From an uncultured Eubacterium sp. (GTDB lineage Bacteria > Bacillota_A > Clostridia > Lachnospirales > Lachnospiraceae), in assembly GCA_910589045.1 (NCBI GenBank), contig CAJUSH010000034.1, positions 1,838-38,467 on the forward strand: DNA of 36,630 nt, written 5' to 3'. Shown piece after piece: positions 1 to 8,667 of this stretch. Each line of letters begins with the position of its first letter. The stretch's first letter is position 1. Under the pieces are notes generated by a model. That model searched no databases. It saw only the letters and a program-made list of their open reading frames with translations, and was not told the DNA's origin. The position numbers and the translations under genes were made by a program.

Positions 1-96
1 GGTTCTCTGTTTGAAATAGAAACAAATATATCTTTTCCAGAAAATGACCATTGTGTAATAAAATATTTGCCTGCAACCCATAATGTATATTTATAA
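1..96 (+). CDS. possible C-terminal tail of an unidentified gene (5' partial)
   Basis: From base 1 the first frame is open for 31 codons and ends at TAA (94-96). The other two plus frames stop within the first 18 bases. The codons are AT-rich (ATA, AAT, TAT, TTA), unlike the neighbouring genes. The tail is convergent with scpB, which ends 38 bases further on. No motif is recognisable in so short a piece, so chance openness is possible. No clear terminator is visible between 97 and 134. Confidence 0.3.
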   Translation, partial: GSLFEIETNISFPENDHCVIKYLPATHNVYL

Positions 97-134
97 GCTC
101 ATATGATCTGGGTACACAATTCCGAAAAGGGAGT

Positions 135-704
135 TTAGATATTCAATTGAACCTGCATCTCCTCCTCCGCCTGTTGCCGGAATTCCTCGACCTGATCCGG
201 ATTTAACACCGGAAGCTCATCGATGGAGTGCACGCCGAAGCTGCGCAGAAACTCCTCTGTTGTGCCAAACAAAAGGGGCTTTCCCGGCGCATCCAGCCTG
301 CCAAGCTCCTGGATGAGGTTATACTCCAGCAGCTTGTTCACCGCGTGATCGCAGGAGACACCCCGGATTTTTTCAATCTCCACACGGGTAATGGGCTGCT
401 TGTAGGCGATGATGGAGAGCGTCTCCAGCAGTACGTCCGTCAGCGCCCGGTGCTTCGGCTGCTTGGCGATGCGAATGAGGTATTCATACATCTCAGGCCG
501 GGTGCACATCTGGTAAGCGCCGTCTAACTCAATGATCGTAATGCCCCGTCCCGCCTGCTCATAGTCCACGATCAGCTCATCCAAAAGCTGCTTTGTATCC
601 TGCTTGTCCAGTTCAATGGCTGCGGCAATCTTGGAAAGCTCCACGGACTCGCCCATGGTAAACAAAATCGATTCAATGATCGCCTTATAGTCCTGATTCT
701 CCAT
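135..704 (-). CDS. scpB: ScpB, segregation and condensation protein B
   Basis: This is the 189-aa kleisin-associated winged-helix subunit of the SMC-ScpAB condensin, which compacts and segregates the chromosome in the cytoplasm. The start at 704 (MENQDYKAI) is chosen because AGGAGG lies just upstream. The frame stays open further upstream but carries no RBS there, and the extension is a G/A/P-rich translation of the intergenic DNA. The family pattern is visible: an N-terminal winged helix (IIESILFTMGE), then the conserved LLETLSIIAYKQPITR and IEKIRGV segments around residues 90-120, and LLFGTTEEFLRSFG near the C-terminus. Length matches the usual 180-200 aa. It follows scpA in the same direction after an unusually long 137-nt gap. 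Identification is secure by family pattern and gene pairing. Confidence 0.95.
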   Translation of the reverse strand: MENQDYKAIIESILFTMGESVELSKIAAAIELDKQDTKQLLDELIVDYEQAGRGITIIELDGAYQMCTRPEMYEYLIRIAKQPKHRALTDVLLETLSIIAYKQPITRVEIEKIRGVSCDHAVNKLLEYNLIQELGRLDAPGKPLLFGTTEEFLRSFGVHSIDELPVLNPDQVEEFRQQAEEEMQVQLNI

Positions 705-841
705 AAACCTCCTCTGTATCAAATGCTCCGGGCATCCCGTTTCAGATACGGCGCCCCGGGCATCCCAGCCGCCTGGCGGATACCCGCCTGCACCGCAAGC
801 GCGGCCTGCGGCTAAGCCTCGTACGATCACAGATGCCCCGC
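705..841 (-). other. GC-rich spacer between scpA and scpB with a direct repeat
   Basis: The scpA-scpB gap is 137 nt, although these genes are usually adjacent or overlapping. It is GC-rich and contains CCGGGCATCCC twice (728-738 and 756-766, 28 nt apart) and short GC palindromes near 770-815. No gene or promoter was recognised. It could be a repetitive intergenic insertion or an RNA-processing site. Confidence 0.4.
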
Positions 842-1594
842 CTACGCCGCGATCTGCGACGTAATCTGAATGTCGTCAAAAATCGCTTCCTGCGTGATGA
901 AAATCGCCCCCACTTTCATCAGCTCCAAAATAGCAAGAAAGGTTACGATGACCTCGGTCTTGCTCTTCGCACCGTCAAGCAGCGCGCGGAAGCTGAACTG
1001 CTTATGGTTTTTGGCGTAGTCCTCCAGTGAGTGCATGCAATCCTCAAGGGAAAGCTCTTCCTTCTGGATCTTACCAAACTTTGAGCGGATCGGATCGATC
1101 TTGTCCACCTGCTTTTTCATGATAGAACGAAAAATATTATTGAGCTTTTCCAGCGTAAGGTCCGCCACCAGCTCGTCCAAATTAACCGGCTCTTCGTAGG
1201 CGGATACCTCCTTCGGGATCGTAGGCACCTTAAAAAGCACCCGGCTTGCGTCCATCTGTCGATCCTTCAGCTCACCGGAAATATATTTGTACATCTTGTA
1301 CTCCAGGAGCTGCTGAACCAGCTGCGCCCTGGGGTCCTCCGCCTCCTCGTCATCCTCCGTCTCCGGTGCGGGAAGCAGCATCTTTGCCTTGATATCCAAA
1401 AGCGTTGCCGCCATCACCATAAATTCACTCATGACATTCAGGTCCTGGCGCTGCATTTCCCGGATGTAATCCATATACTGATTCGTAATCTCCACGATGG
1501 GAATATCGTAAATATTCACCTTATTCTTGTCCAGAAGATGCAGGAGCAAATCAAGCGGCCCCTCAAATGCTTGTAGTTTTACCGTCAAATCCAT
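842..1594 (-). CDS. scpA: ScpA, segregation and condensation protein A (kleisin)
   Basis: This 250-aa kleisin bridges the SMC heads and recruits ScpB in bacterial condensin. The N-terminus carries the signature around FEGPLDLLLHLL (residues 10-21), followed by NKVNIYDIPIVEIT and FMVMAATLLDIKAKMLLP (about 57-75). The middle is acidic (EDDEEAED) and the C-terminal winged helix contains TFLAILELMKVG. Length is typical for Firmicutes. It is the first gene of a minus-strand scpA-scpB unit, with a good promoter at 1634-1662. Assignment is by recognisable family sequence and pairing with scpB. Confidence 0.95.
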   Translation of the reverse strand: MDLTVKLQAFEGPLDLLLHLLDKNKVNIYDIPIVEITNQYMDYIREMQRQDLNVMSEFMVMAATLLDIKAKMLLPAPETEDDEEAEDPRAQLVQQLLEYKMYKYISGELKDRQMDASRVLFKVPTIPKEVSAYEEPVNLDELVADLTLEKLNNIFRSIMKKQVDKIDPIRSKFGKIQKEELSLEDCMHSLEDYAKNHKQFSFRALLDGAKSKTEVIVTFLAILELMKVGAIFITQEAIFDDIQITSQIAA

Positions 1595-1633
1595 AACTCA
1601 AACCCCTATATGTTGTATTGCATGTACTCTCCT

Positions 1634-1662
1634 ATTCTATACGCTGGGAAGCAAAATTTCAA
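1634..1662 (-). promoter_or_regulatory. sigma-A type promoter of scpA-scpB
   Basis: On the minus strand TTGAAA (1662-1657) and TAGAAT (1639-1634) are separated by exactly 17 bp. They lie about 40 nt upstream of the scpA start. This is a sequence match only. Confidence 0.55.
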
Positions 1663-1694
1663 GCCCCATTTTAGAATCCCATACAGGATGCCGC

Positions 1695-2558
1695 TTATTC
1701 GCCGCTTGCCGTTACCACCAGAAGCTCGCTGCGGTTAAAAATGCGGATGTGAAATGTATGGGTTCCCATGCCGCGGCTCACCAGCGACACATGACCATCC
1801 TTCTCATAACGGCCGAAGCTGTACCTGGGAAACAGCTCAAGCTGCGGGGAAACTACACTGCCGATCCCCGGGATACACACAAGCCCTCCGTGGTAATGCC
1901 CGGACAGGCAAAGATCGGCGCCCCAGGAAAAATAGTCCGACGTATATTTCGGTGTATGCGCAAGGAGCACATGAAAATCGTCCGTATCCGCCCTGCCAAG
2001 GCAGCGCGTCAGCTCATTCGGTGCCAGTGGCCTCTCGCATCCTTTCTTATAATAATAGAGGGGGAGCTCCAGCCCGTGCACCACGATCCGGTCACCACCG
2101 GAGGAAAGCACCCGCTCGCAGTTATTCAGGATGTGCACACCCAACACCCGCATCCTTTTTTTAAGCGCCTGATACGCCTCATAATTTTCATTTCCCGGAC
2201 ACTCCAGACGGCTCTCATGGTTTCCGTTGGAAAAATATACCGGCGCAATCCGAACCAGCTCCCGCATCAGCTCTTCCGCCACAAAAAAGCGCTCTGGCTT
2301 TGTGTGAACAATCAGATCCCCGGGCAAAAAGATTGCCTCAGGCGCCTCCTCACGGATTGCGGCAAGCAGCCGCCTGTTATGTCTGCCGTAGCGCCACAGA
2401 TGCAGATCCGCCAGTACCACAAAGCGATGACGCGCCTTTAATTTTTCCGAATGAACCGTGTAGTATGTCCGGTTAAAGTGCATCAGCTCCTGTAACTGCC
2501 AGAGCCCGTAGAGTGCCGCTGCGCCGGTAACCGTCGTAATGATTTTAAAAATGCGCAT
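1695..2558 (-). CDS. metallophosphoesterase (calcineurin-like, YkuE-type)
   Basis: This 287-aa binuclear-metal phosphoesterase has the family motifs in order: DLHLWRYG (metal-binding D and H, residues about 50-58), GDLI (about 80), GNHES (about 117) and SGHYHGG (about 220). An N-terminal hydrophobic segment (residues 3-25) suggests a membrane anchor, as in the YkuE/YaeI group. Many members are uncharacterised; some act on lipid or nucleotide phosphates, so the substrate is unknown. The start at 2558 follows AGGAGGT with good spacing. The gene is divergent from dacF and their promoters overlap. Confidence 0.88.
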   Translation of the reverse strand: MRIFKIITTVTGAAALYGLWQLQELMHFNRTYYTVHSEKLKARHRFVVLADLHLWRYGRHNRRLLAAIREEAPEAIFLPGDLIVHTKPERFFVAEELMRELVRIAPVYFSNGNHESRLECPGNENYEAYQALKKRMRVLGVHILNNCERVLSSGGDRIVVHGLELPLYYYKKGCERPLAPNELTRCLGRADTDDFHVLLAHTPKYTSDYFSWGADLCLSGHYHGGLVCIPGIGSVVSPQLELFPRYSFGRYEKDGHVSLVSRGMGTHTFHIRIFNRSELLVVTASGE

Positions 2559-2611
2559 TGCAAACCTCCTGTCTGCATAGTTATATTACAAAGACTATGA
2601 GGAAATTTCAA
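2558..2611. promoter_or_regulatory. overlapping divergent promoters (metallophosphoesterase / dacF)
   Basis: On the plus strand TTGCAA (2558-2563) and TATATT (2582-2587) with an 18-bp spacer point to dacF. On the minus strand TTGAAA (2611-2606) and TAATAT (2588-2583) with a 17-bp spacer point to the phosphoesterase. The two -10 elements occupy almost the same bases, so the promoters should exclude each other. Confidence 0.55.
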
Positions 2612-3796
2612 ATGTATCTCAAAAAAGCATTTCTCTTTCTGCTGCTTGTATGTACACTTACCGCAGGCTGTGCGGTCAGCGCGGCGGCAGAGGACGATCA
2701 AACGGATGCCGCAGGCACCCCGAACCCCGCTGCAAAATCCGCAATGCTCATGGAAGCAAAAACCGGAACCGTTATCTACGAAAAAAATGCGGATGAACAG
2801 CTTCGCCCCGCCAGCGTCACAAAGGTCATGACGCTTCTGCTCATCTTTGAGGGGCTTGAGAAAAATCAGTATGCACTCGAGGACGTGGTGACCGTCTCCG
2901 AGCATGCAGCCAGCATGGGCGGCTCCCAGGTATTTTTAGAAGCAGGGGAAACCCAGACCGTCCACGATCTGATCAAATGCATCAGCATCGCCAGCGCCAA
3001 TGACGCATGCGTGGCGATGGCGGAATTTATCGCCGGGAGTGAGCCTGCCTTCGTGGAACAGATGAACGAAAAGGCAAAGGCCCTCGGCATGGAACACACC
3101 AACTTCGTAAACTGCTGCGGCTTAGAGGCCGACGGACACCTCACGACCGCCCGCGATATCGCGCTCATGTCCCGGGAGCTGATCCTGAACCACCCGCAGA
3201 TACACGACTACTGCACCATTTGGCAGGATTCCATCACCCATGAGACCCGCCGCGGCTCCTCGGAGTTCGGACTGACAAACACGAATAAATTTTTGAAGCA
3301 GTACCCCTATGCAACGGGACTGAAAACAGGCTACACATCCCTCTCGAAATATTGTATCTCGGCTACCGCAAAAAAGGATGCCCTTGAACTAATCACTGTA
3401 CTCATGGCAGAGCCGGATATTAAATCCAGAGTTAAGGACCTGCAAGCCTGTATGGATTACGGCTTTGCAAAGTGCAGGCTCTACGAGGACGAAAACAGTG
3501 ATGCCCTTGCGGCACTCCCCGTGCTGCGCGGCAAGGATAATACCCTGGATGTGTGCTATGACGGCGCGTTTGAATATCTGGACACCGAAGGCCGTGACCT
3601 CGCCGCAGTTGAGAAAACGCTTTCCCTGCCGGAATCCGTGGAAGCCCCCGTGAACGAGGGAGATATCGTGGGAGAGGCAGTTTATACGATCAACGGAACC
3701 ATGATCGGCTCCGTCTCCATCCGCGCAGCCGCTACGGTGGAACAGGCGGATTATAAATATTACTTTATCAAGGCGGCGATGGCATATTTCCGCTAG
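2612..3796 (+). CDS. dacF: D-alanyl-D-alanine carboxypeptidase (PBP5/6, DacF family)
   Basis: This serine-type D,D-carboxypeptidase (family S11) trims the terminal D-Ala of peptidoglycan pentapeptides outside the membrane. The triad motifs are visible at SVTK (68-71), SAN (128-130) and KTG (238-240), followed by the PBP5 C-terminal beta-rich domain. Residues 1-26 form a Sec signal peptide with probable cleavage around AVSA/AAE. The start at 2612 is chosen because AGGAAA lies 8-9 nt upstream. The ATG at 2597 has no RBS and sits at the predicted transcription start, and the TTG at 2558 lies inside the -35 element. The 394-aa length fits dacB/dacF of sporulating Firmicutes. Whether it serves vegetative wall or spore cortex cannot be told. 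Confidence 0.92.
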   Translation: MYLKKAFLFLLLVCTLTAGCAVSAAAEDDQTDAAGTPNPAAKSAMLMEAKTGTVIYEKNADEQLRPASVTKVMTLLLIFEGLEKNQYALEDVVTVSEHAASMGGSQVFLEAGETQTVHDLIKCISIASANDACVAMAEFIAGSEPAFVEQMNEKAKALGMEHTNFVNCCGLEADGHLTTARDIALMSRELILNHPQIHDYCTIWQDSITHETRRGSSEFGLTNTNKFLKQYPYATGLKTGYTSLSKYCISATAKKDALELITVLMAEPDIKSRVKDLQACMDYGFAKCRLYEDENSDALAALPVLRGKDNTLDVCYDGAFEYLDTEGRDLAAVEKTLSLPESVEAPVNEGDIVGEAVYTINGTMIGSVSIRAAATVEQADYKYYFIKAAMAYFR

Positions 3797-3853
3797 ATTT
3801 AATTTTTGACAAAAAGCAGCAAAAGGAGCCGTGTCTGCGGCATCGCTTTCAAA

Positions 3854-5392
3854 TTAAAGCAGCGGTGCCGCCAGCCGCAAAAGAGCGTGCACAAGGCTCA
3901 TCCCAAGCGGATGCCTCCGCCGGCAGTCCGTCTCCAGAATCTCTCTGGATTGTGCGATGGTGGCTGTCATATCCTCGTATACCTCCGCCACAGAGTGCGT
4001 TCGATAGAGAAACACACCGCATTCAAAGTGCAGGTAGAGGCTGCGGTAATCCAGGTTGATGCTGCCGACGGTCGCATACTCGTCATCACACACAAAGCAT
4101 TTCGCGTGCAGAAAACCCGGCGTATACTCGTAAATGCGCACACCGTTTTCCAGCAGCTTTGCATAGTGGGCGCGGGTGAGCATATACACAAGCTTTTTAT
4201 CCGGAATGCCGGGCGTCACGATGCGCACATCCACACCGCTCTTCGCCGCATTCGACAGTGCAACGATCATCTCCTGGTCCAAAATGAGATAAGGTGTGTA
4301 AATATACACATATCTTGTCGCACGGGTAATCATGTTCAGGTACACATTTTCACCGACGTTTTCGCTGTCTAAGGGCGTATCGTCATAGGGCTGCACATAG
4401 CCCTCCGTCGGAATCTGTGCTGCAAAGGTGGCTGCCGGCATGAACTTTTCGTACGGCTCTTCGCTGTTGACAATAAAATCCCACATTTCCAGAAACATCA
4501 CGGAAAAGCTCCATGCCGCGGCACCCTCCAGGCGGATGCCCGTATCCTTCCAGTAGCCGAAGCGCACGATCTGGTTGATATACTCATCTGCGATATTGAT
4601 GCCGCCGGTGTAGCCCACCTCTCCGTCCACAACCAGAATCTTCCTGTGGTCACGATGATTCATAATGATTGCCATCACCGGACGGGCGGGGTTAAAGGCC
4701 GCACATTTAATCCCCCTCGCCTGCAGCTTCCGGTAAAAATGCGTCGGCATCGTGCTGATACAGCCGAAATCGTCGTAGATCAGGCGGACGTCCACACCCT
4801 CCGCTGCTTTTTTCGCGAGTGCTTCCACCAGCGTGTCAAACATCTGACCCTGATCCAGGATAAAATACTCCAGAAAAATATATTTTTTTGCCCGCATAAT
4901 ATCCGAGAGCATGACCTGAAACATATCCTCGCCACACCCGAAATAGCGGCTTGTCGTGTGTGCATAGATCGGATTGCGGGAGACATTCCAAATGTAGTCC
5001 GATTGAAGCGCCGCCTGCTTGTGCTCCCTGTGCAGAAATTCCGTCAGCGCATTGTCCTCTTTTAAAAACGGCTTCATCCGCTCATTTACCGCGTCCATGC
5101 GCCGTCTCGTACCGCGGGTAAGGCCGGGCCGACCAAAGATCAGATACACCGGCACCCCGACGATGGGAACTGCCATGATAAAAAAACACCACGACAGCTT
5201 TGAAGAAGGATTTGACCATTGCCTGACGATGGAAAATGCGATTGCCAGCGCGATCAGGTTTAAAATACCCGAAACAAAATAGTATCGCCTGCTCACGTCC
5301 ACCAGAAAAACAACAATCCATGCAACCTGGAGCAAAATCATCACACCGATGATACATAAACGTCCGGTTAGAAATTTAATAATCCGTTTCAT
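3854..5392 (-). CDS. cls: cardiolipin synthase (phospholipase D family)
   Basis: This 512-aa membrane enzyme joins two phosphatidylglycerol molecules into cardiolipin plus glycerol. Two N-terminal hydrophobic helices (about 10-32 and 39-55) are followed by the nuclease-like half domains, each with an HKD motif. The first is H249-x-K251 with D256 in the HRKILVVDG context. The second is H429-x-K431 with D436 in the HAKCFVCDD context. The size is standard for bacterial Cls. It is convergent with dacF, with 57 nt between the stops. A -10 (TATAAT, 5422-5417) lies just upstream of the start at 5392, with no convincing -35. Confidence 0.93.
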   Translation of the reverse strand: MKRIIKFLTGRLCIIGVMILLQVAWIVVFLVDVSRRYYFVSGILNLIALAIAFSIVRQWSNPSSKLSWCFFIMAVPIVGVPVYLIFGRPGLTRGTRRRMDAVNERMKPFLKEDNALTEFLHREHKQAALQSDYIWNVSRNPIYAHTTSRYFGCGEDMFQVMLSDIMRAKKYIFLEYFILDQGQMFDTLVEALAKKAAEGVDVRLIYDDFGCISTMPTHFYRKLQARGIKCAAFNPARPVMAIIMNHRDHRKILVVDGEVGYTGGINIADEYINQIVRFGYWKDTGIRLEGAAAWSFSVMFLEMWDFIVNSEEPYEKFMPAATFAAQIPTEGYVQPYDDTPLDSENVGENVYLNMITRATRYVYIYTPYLILDQEMIVALSNAAKSGVDVRIVTPGIPDKKLVYMLTRAHYAKLLENGVRIYEYTPGFLHAKCFVCDDEYATVGSINLDYRSLYLHFECGVFLYRTHSVAEVYEDMTATIAQSREILETDCRRRHPLGMSLVHALLRLAAPLL

Positions 5393-5440
5393 CCCTTGTT
5401 AGTCCTTTTTGATCAAATTATACTACGCCAATAGCCGGGC

Positions 5441-5509
5441 CAGGAAACACCCGTGTGTTTCCTGACTGCGGCAGAGCCGCCCAAACAAGCACCCTTGCTG
5501 CCAGGCAGC
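5441..5509. repeat. three consecutive hairpins between subtilase and cls
   Basis: CAGGAAACAC and its exact complement flank a 4-nt loop (5441-5464). GCGGC/GCCGC flank 3 nt (5468-5480). GCTGCC/GGCAGC flank one base (5497-5509). They lie downstream of the subtilase stop and upstream of the cls -10. None ends in a T-run in either direction, so a classic terminator is not shown; transcript-end protection or a protein-binding site is possible. Confidence 0.5.
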
Positions 5510-5546
5510 GGGAAATCGGGCTTGCCTGATTCTGAATGATATCATA

Positions 5547-6422
5547 TCACATTAGCTCCGCAAAATCAAAGCTTCCCCAGCCCGGCTTCCCTTTTTTTCG
5601 AAGGAGCTTGCTGTACAAAAACAGCTTGAGATCCGACGGTGAAAAATTCGGATAGATTTCGCCAAGTACGGCAAGACCTCCGGTAACAACCGCAGTGGCC
5701 ATGGAGGTACCGCTCTTGCTCACATATCCGCCGTGGCTGCCGCAGCTGATGATGCGAGTTCCCGGCGCTAAAACCTCCGGCTTTGCAACACAGATATCGG
5801 TTGGTCCCCTGCCGCTGTAGCCGAGATTCATGTTTCCGCGTAATAGCACTCGGTCGTCGTCATCAAGGCTCCCGACGGTAATCAGCTCCGGTATGCTGCC
5901 CGGAACTGTCACGGAGGATGCCCCCGGCCCGTTGTTCCCGGATGCCGCTACCACACAGATCCCGCGATCCCAGAGCGCCTGAATTGCCGAGATCAGCTCC
6001 TGCTGTTCCCTTCGCTTTGTGTGGGGCATCATACCGATGGAAATATTTAAAAAACGGATTCCCAGGTGCGGCTGATTTTTCAGTATCCAGTCTACCGCGC
6101 GGATGATCGCCTCAATGTCCCCGTTTCCCATAGAGTCGAGAACCTTCAGTACAACATAGCCGCACCCCGGCGCGACACCCGTATATTTTCCGTTTCCGCG
6201 GCTGCCACTGCCGCCGATGATGCCGGCCAGATGTGTGCCGTGGCCGTTGTCATCGTAAAGCCCCACACGCCCGTTCACAAAATCATGAAAATCCAGCACG
6301 CGGTTTTTAAAATCCGTGTGCATTACCATCCCGGTGTCTAAAATCGCCACCGTAGATCCGGCGCCAAAATATCCCTCGCTGTGGGGGATCTGTGTATGAA
6401 TCAATTTTCGTACCCGTTCCAT
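5547..6422 (-). CDS. intracellular subtilisin-like serine protease (S8 family)
   Basis: This 291-aa subtilase has the catalytic triad in order: D29 (VAILDTG), H61 (GHGTHLAG) and S240 (SGTSMATA). The oxyanion-hole Asn is in AASGNNG near 163. There is no signal peptide and no propeptide: the catalytic domain starts within about 20 residues. This points to a cytoplasmic protease of the IspA/AprX type. Its RBS is AAAGGAT just before the start at 6422. Substrate and trigger are unknown. It follows pnp on the same strand but lies beyond the pnp terminator, with candidate -10 sequences (TATAAT) at about 6440-6460. Confidence 0.9.
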   Translation of the reverse strand: MERVRKLIHTQIPHSEGYFGAGSTVAILDTGMVMHTDFKNRVLDFHDFVNGRVGLYDDNGHGTHLAGIIGGSGSRGNGKYTGVAPGCGYVVLKVLDSMGNGDIEAIIRAVDWILKNQPHLGIRFLNISIGMMPHTKRREQQELISAIQALWDRGICVVAASGNNGPGASSVTVPGSIPELITVGSLDDDDRVLLRGNMNLGYSGRGPTDICVAKPEVLAPGTRIISCGSHGGYVSKSGTSMATAVVTGGLAVLGEIYPNFSPSDLKLFLYSKLLRKKGKPGWGSFDFAELM

Positions 6423-6483
6423 ACGAATCCTTTGACAGAAAGAATTATATTATTATATGCGGCGGAAAATGAAACGGTCACGC

Positions 6484-6521
6484 AAAAAAACGGAACCGGT
6501 GCACAGCCCAATTCCGTTTTT
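6484..6521 (-). terminator. intrinsic terminator of pnp
   Basis: The minus-strand stem AAAAACGGAA/TTCCGTTTTT encloses a short GC-containing loop and is followed by a run of seven T, about 25 nt past the pnp stop. Confidence 0.75.
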
Positions 6522-6545
6522 ATCCTTCTGCTTTTATGCAGTCAA

Positions 6546-8642
6546 TTATCGCTCGGAAGCCGCCACATCCTTCATGGAGAAGCTCATACGGCCCATCTTG
6601 TCCTTGCCCATGCACTTGACAGTTACCTTGTCGCCAAGGGTCAGCACATCCTCCACACGGTTGATGCGCTCCTTTGCGATCTTGGAAATATGGACCATTC
6701 CCTCCTTGCCGGGCGCAAACTCCACAAATGCGCCAAACTCCTTGATGCTGACTACGACACCCTTGAAAATCTGCCCGGCCTCAAAGTCCGTGGTAATGAT
6801 GCGGATCATCTCAATGGCCTTGTCCATCATCGTCGGCTCGGTGCCGCAGATAGATACAGCTCCGTCGTCGGTAATATCGATCTTGACACCGGTGCGGTCG
6901 ATGATCTCATTGATCGTCTTTCCGCGCTGTCCCACCACATCGCCGATCTTCTGGGGATCGATCTGGATCTGGACGATCTTCGGTGCGTAAGGACTCAGCT
7001 CCTTTCTCGGCTCCGCAATCGCCTTGGACATACAGGTGTCCATGATGAAGAAGCGTGCCTCACGGCATCTTGCGATCGCACCTTCAACGATGGGACGGGT
7101 CAGTCCGTGAATCTTAATGTCCATCTGAATCGCGGTGATTCCGTCCTTCGTTCCGGTCACCTTAAAGTCCATGTCACCGAAGAAATCCTCAAGACCCTGG
7201 ATATCGGTCAGAAGTACAAAATCGTCATCGGTATCCCCGGTTACAAGTCCGCAGGAAATACCCGCTACCATCTTTTTGATCGGCACACCGGCTGCCATGA
7301 GTGACATACAGGAGGCACAGGTGGAAGCCATGGACGTAGAGCCGTTGGACTCAAACGTCTCGGATACCGCGCGGATTGCGTAAGGGAACTCCTCCTCGGA
7401 GGGGAGCACCGGGATAAGCGCACGCTCTGCCAGCGCACCGTGCCCGATCTCACGTCGGCCAGGGCCGCGGGACACCTTTGTCTCTCCTACGGAGTAGGAA
7501 GGGAAATTATACTGGTGCAGATAGCGCTTGGTCGTAATATTTAAATCCAGTCCGTCAATCTTCTGTACCTCGGAAAGAGGCGCAAGCGTCACAATATCAC
7601 AGATCTGTGTCTGTCCGCGGGTAAACATAGCCGAGCCATGAACACGGGGGATAATGTCAACCTCGGCGGCCAGAGGACGGATCTGATCAAGCGCACGTCC
7701 GTCGGGACGCTTGTGATCCTTTAAAATCATCTTGCGGACCGTCTTTTTCTGATACTGATAAACCGCGTCGCCTATGAGCGGCAGCCACTCCTCGTTATCC
7801 GCGAAAGCGGTTTCCAGCTTTTCGGTGATCTGACGGATATTCTCCTCGCGCGCCTGCTTTACGTCGGTAAATACGGCTGTCTCCATCTCCTGGGGCGGAA
7901 CAATTTTTTTGATTTCCTCAAAAAGCGCCTCGGGGATCGCGCAGCTCGTGTAGGTGTGCTTGGGCTTTCCAACCTCTGCCACGATCTGATTGATAAATGC
8001 GATGATCGTCTGGTTGATCTCGTGTGCCTTGTAGATTGCCTCGATCATCTTCTCCTCGGGAATCTCATTGGCGCCCGCCTCGATCATGATCACCTTTTCC
8101 GCGGTAGATGCAACCGTCAGCATCAGATCACCCTTGTCCCACTGCTCCTGGGACGGATTGACGATAAACGCACCGTCCACCATACCCATCTGGGTCATGG
8201 CACAGGGGCCGGCAAATGGGATATCGGAAATCGAAGCGGCAATCGCGGCACCCAGCATCGCCACGATCTCGGGGCGGCATGCGGGGTCTACGCTCATGAC
8301 CATATTGTTTAATGTCACGTCATTGCGGTAATCCTTCGGGAATAAGGGACGCATCGGACGATCGATGACACGTGAGGTCAGCACCGCGTTTTCGGAGGGC
8401 TTGCCCTCGCGCTTGTTAAAGCCTCCCGGAATCTTGCCTACCGCATACATCTTTTCCTCAAACTCCACGCTCAGCGGGAAAAAGTCGATGCCGTCACGGG
8501 GCTTTTCCGATGCGGTTGCAGTGGATAGCACGGTGGTCTCGCCGTATTTGAGCAGCGCGGCACCGTTTGCCTGCGCGGCTACCCGACCGATATCGATGGT
8601 CAGCGTCCTGCCGCCAAGCTCAATTGAATAACTCTTGTACAT
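6546..8642 (-). CDS. pnp: polyribonucleotide nucleotidyltransferase (PNPase)
   Basis: This 698-aa phosphorolytic 3'-5' exoribonuclease works in mRNA decay and RNA quality control as a cytoplasmic trimer. The sequence shows two RNase PH-like domains. The second carries GRPDGRALDQIRPL (about 312-325), FTRGQTQ and the SNGSTSMAS core. An alpha-helical domain lies between them. C-terminal KH (VVGQRGKTINEII) and S1 (FKGVVVSIKEFGAFVEFAPG) domains follow. Length is the family standard. The start at 8642 follows AAGGAG. The gene lies downstream of rpsO, the classic rpsO-pnp pair, but separated by a terminator-like hairpin and a long structured leader. Confidence 0.98.
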   Translation of the reverse strand: MYKSYSIELGGRTLTIDIGRVAAQANGAALLKYGETTVLSTATASEKPRDGIDFFPLSVEFEEKMYAVGKIPGGFNKREGKPSENAVLTSRVIDRPMRPLFPKDYRNDVTLNNMVMSVDPACRPEIVAMLGAAIAASISDIPFAGPCAMTQMGMVDGAFIVNPSQEQWDKGDLMLTVASTAEKVIMIEAGANEIPEEKMIEAIYKAHEINQTIIAFINQIVAEVGKPKHTYTSCAIPEALFEEIKKIVPPQEMETAVFTDVKQAREENIRQITEKLETAFADNEEWLPLIGDAVYQYQKKTVRKMILKDHKRPDGRALDQIRPLAAEVDIIPRVHGSAMFTRGQTQICDIVTLAPLSEVQKIDGLDLNITTKRYLHQYNFPSYSVGETKVSRGPGRREIGHGALAERALIPVLPSEEEFPYAIRAVSETFESNGSTSMASTCASCMSLMAAGVPIKKMVAGISCGLVTGDTDDDFVLLTDIQGLEDFFGDMDFKVTGTKDGITAIQMDIKIHGLTRPIVEGAIARCREARFFIMDTCMSKAIAEPRKELSPYAPKIVQIQIDPQKIGDVVGQRGKTINEIIDRTGVKIDITDDGAVSICGTEPTMMDKAIEMIRIITTDFEAGQIFKGVVVSIKEFGAFVEFAPGKEGMVHISKIAKERINRVEDVLTLGDKVTVKCMGKDKMGRMSFSMKDVAASER

Positions 8643-8667
8643 AATTTGTTCTCCTTGTTTGGTTGGA

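Noticed and set aside
1527..2441. Long plus-strand frame of about 300 codons
   Set aside because: It lies antisense to scpA and the metallophosphoesterase, both with clear motifs; its translation has no recognisable domain.
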